Below, in pieces: positions 6,270 to 7,355 of a DNA stretch of 7,355 nt (the first letter of the stretch is position 1; the number at the start of each line of letters is the position of its first letter). The notes beneath the pieces are model-generated. The model was not told the DNA's origin, searched no databases, and saw nothing but the letters and a program-made list of their open reading frames with translations. The position numbers were made by a program, and so were the translations under genes. The stretch is from Pseudomonadota bacterium (lineage in GTDB: Bacteria > Pseudomonadota > Gammaproteobacteria > Steroidobacterales > Steroidobacteraceae): NCBI GenBank assembly GCA_021838065.1, contig JAKCEJ010000142.1, positions 1-7,355 of the forward strand, written 5' to 3'.

Positions 6270-6731
6270 TCAGCCCTTTTCCTCTTCCGCGGGGTGACGG
6301 CGCAGCAGAACCGGAATGCGAGTGTGCCGTACGATGTACTCCGCATCACTGCCGAGCACTAGGCGCCGGACACCGCGACGACCGTGCGTTCCGCAGACGA
6401 TCAGGTCGGCGGGCCATTCCTCGGCATGCTTCAGGATGGCTGCGCCGACCGGAGAGCCCATCTGCTCGATGAGCGCCGAGGTCGCGGTGACGCCGGCGGC
6501 ACGCGCGCGCGCATCGGCCTCGTTGAGCAGCGAATCGCCAGCGGCGCGCAGCTCCTGCTGGATGTCGGCGGGATTGGTGCCAACGCTGTCAGGTGAAACT
6601 ATCAGCCATTCGTTCAGAACGTGCAGCAGGCGCAGCGCGGCGTTCTGATCCTTGGCGAGATTGATGGCCTCCTCGAGTCCCAGATTGGACGCGGGGCTGC
6701 CGTCGATCGGTACCAGTATTCTCTTGTACAT
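6270..6731 (-). CDS. Universal stress protein, UspA family
   Basis: A 153-residue single-domain Usp. It begins with the canonical MYKRILVPIDGS strand and has the central LRLLHV strand and the ATP-binding pattern G-2x-G-9x-G-S as G114-TH-G117-...-G127-S128 (GTHGRRGVRRLVLGS), followed by YIVRHTRIPVLLRR. The intact motif predicts an ATP-binding, UspFG/MJ0577-like member rather than a non-binding UspA-like one. Such proteins support survival during starvation, oxygen or redox stress. It is the first gene of the - strand set usp-CBS-hpf. The region before its ATG (6732 upward) has no strong ribosome site, but TACGTATTG points toward it about 95 nt upstream. The protein ends in a charged HPAEEEKG tail. 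Confidence 0.95.
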   Translation of the reverse strand: MYKRILVPIDGSPASNLGLEEAINLAKDQNAALRLLHVLNEWLIVSPDSVGTNPADIQQELRAAGDSLLNEADARARAAGVTATSALIEQMGSPVGAAILKHAEEWPADLIVCGTHGRRGVRRLVLGSDAEYIVRHTRIPVLLRRHPAEEEKG

Positions 6732-6826
6732 CTGGCTGGTCTCTGATGATCGTCTGCCTACTACTCGGATGGCGACGCTGTGCTCGCATCCTCCGCATCA
6801 GAATGCCCGTTTCCCGCCTCGCACCT

Positions 6827-6835
6827 CAATACGTA
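6827..6835 (-). promoter_or_regulatory. TACGTATTG box facing the usp gene
   Basis: On the - strand this reads TACGTATTGAGG, starting 104 nt before the usp ATG. Its last bases give TTGAGG, a possible -35 element, followed after 18 nt by CATTCT, a weak -10 candidate. It mirrors the box facing the divergent gene at 6916, so it may be an activator site overlapping the promoter. Confidence 0.4.
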
Positions 6836-6915
6836 CTTGCCAGTTCGAGCGAGGCCGGCGGCAGGCGCGCACGATCGTCACCGAAGTCATTGCGCGGCGC
6901 ATCTCACCCGGGATC

Positions 6916-6949
6916 TACGTATTGTCCGATGCACCTGGGGCCGTAGAGT
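6916..6949 (+). promoter_or_regulatory. TACGTATTGTC box and putative promoter for the host-attachment gene
   Basis: TACGTATTGTC lies at 6916-6926. Overlapping its end is TTGTCC (6922-6927), a possible -35, and 16 nt further TAGAGT (6944-6949), a possible -10, ending 45 nt before the ATG at 6995. The hexamers match consensus at about 4 of 6 positions each, so the promoter is tentative; the box itself, repeated in the window, is the stronger signal. Confidence 0.38.
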
Positions 6950-6994
6950 GCCAGCAGAAAGACTCGGCGCAGGCGCGCCGCGGAGCAGCAACCC

Positions 6995-7355
6995 ATGCGC
7001 ATACGAATCGTAGTGGCCGACCAGGCCGAGGCACGCTTTTACGACGCGGAGCCGCCCGATGCGGCGTTGCACGCAAGCGGCCAGTTGCGCGATCCGATCG
7101 CGCGGCTTCATGAACGGGATCTGGTGAGCGACCGTCCCGGCCGTGTGTTTGACCACGCGGCGCCGCCCGGCACTCGCCGCGGCGCGGTGGCGCATCATGG
7201 CACTGGCGGCGAACGCTCGGCGCGCAAAGAGGAGGCCGTGGCATTCGCACGGCGCATCGCGCTGCAGCTCGAGCGCGCGCAACGGGAGGGGCACTTCGAT
7301 CGGATCGTCCTGATGGCCAATCCACGCTTCCTCGGGATGCTGCGCCAGGTACTCT
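6995..7355 (+). CDS. Host-attachment family protein (AtsE-like), N-terminal part
   Basis: The frame opens at ATG 6995 and is still open at the window edge, giving 120 residues of a family whose members are usually about 140-150 residues, so only the end is missing. GGAG at 6982-6985 lies 9 nt before the start. Family features are the first strand MRIRIVVADQAEARFYDA, the signature DLVSDRPGRVFD (residues 42-53), a Lys/Glu-containing helix (RKEEAVAFARRIALQLERA, about 77-95), and FDRIVLMANPRFLGMLRQVL (101-120), which matches the conserved RxVLVAPPRFLG stretch. The name comes from an Agrobacterium gene linked to plant attachment, but the family is widespread in free-living proteobacteria and its biochemical role is not settled; a stress-linked nucleotide- or RNA-related function is possible. 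It is transcribed divergently from usp and shares the TACGTATTG box with it. Confidence 0.88.
   Translation, partial: MRIRIVVADQAEARFYDAEPPDAALHASGQLRDPIARLHERDLVSDRPGRVFDHAAPPGTRRGAVAHHGTGGERSARKEEAVAFARRIALQLERAQREGHFDRIVLMANPRFLGMLRQVL

Overview
The window is GC-rich DNA from a proteobacterium. The gene families present and the look of a tRNA-Lys remnant fit a gamma- or betaproteobacterium, but no gene here fixes the genus. Intact housekeeping and stress genes alternate with patches of decayed accessory DNA.

Left edge, + strand: the C-terminal part of an Nramp-family divalent metal (Mn2+/Fe2+ type) transporter, followed 3 nt later by a 65-residue single-pass membrane protein whose ribosome site overlaps the transporter stop codon. 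Next comes a scar zone (about 780-1545). It holds an imperfect hairpin, a truncated and nonsense-mutated IS66 TnpC transposase on the - strand, and a 3' half of tRNA-Lys(CTT) that begins at the anticodon loop. That last piece is the usual footprint of an element that once integrated in a tRNA gene.

Middle: a complete hybrid sensor histidine kinase on the - strand (CHASE3 sensor, HisKA, HATPase, C-terminal receiver) with no partner regulator in the window. It is followed by about 390 nt without a convincing gene, a frameshifted and N-terminally eroded SDR-type NAD(P)-dependent epimerase/dehydrogenase pseudogene on the + strand, and a further gene-free stretch containing a strong GC hairpin.

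Right: a compact - strand stress cluster, probably transcribed usp -> CBS -> hpf. It encodes a universal stress protein, a tandem CBS-domain protein and a ribosome hibernation factor. It is divergent from a + strand host-attachment family gene cut by the window edge. The 263-nt divergent region carries two copies of the 9-mer TACGTATTG, one pointing at each gene. A third copy, sharing 11 nt with one of them, lies upstream of the SDR pseudogene. This shared box is the best lead for an undescribed regulon in the window. It could in principle link the stress genes to a two-component system such as the orphan kinase, but that link is inference only.

No CRISPR array, toxin-antitoxin pair, phage gene or complete mobile element was seen.
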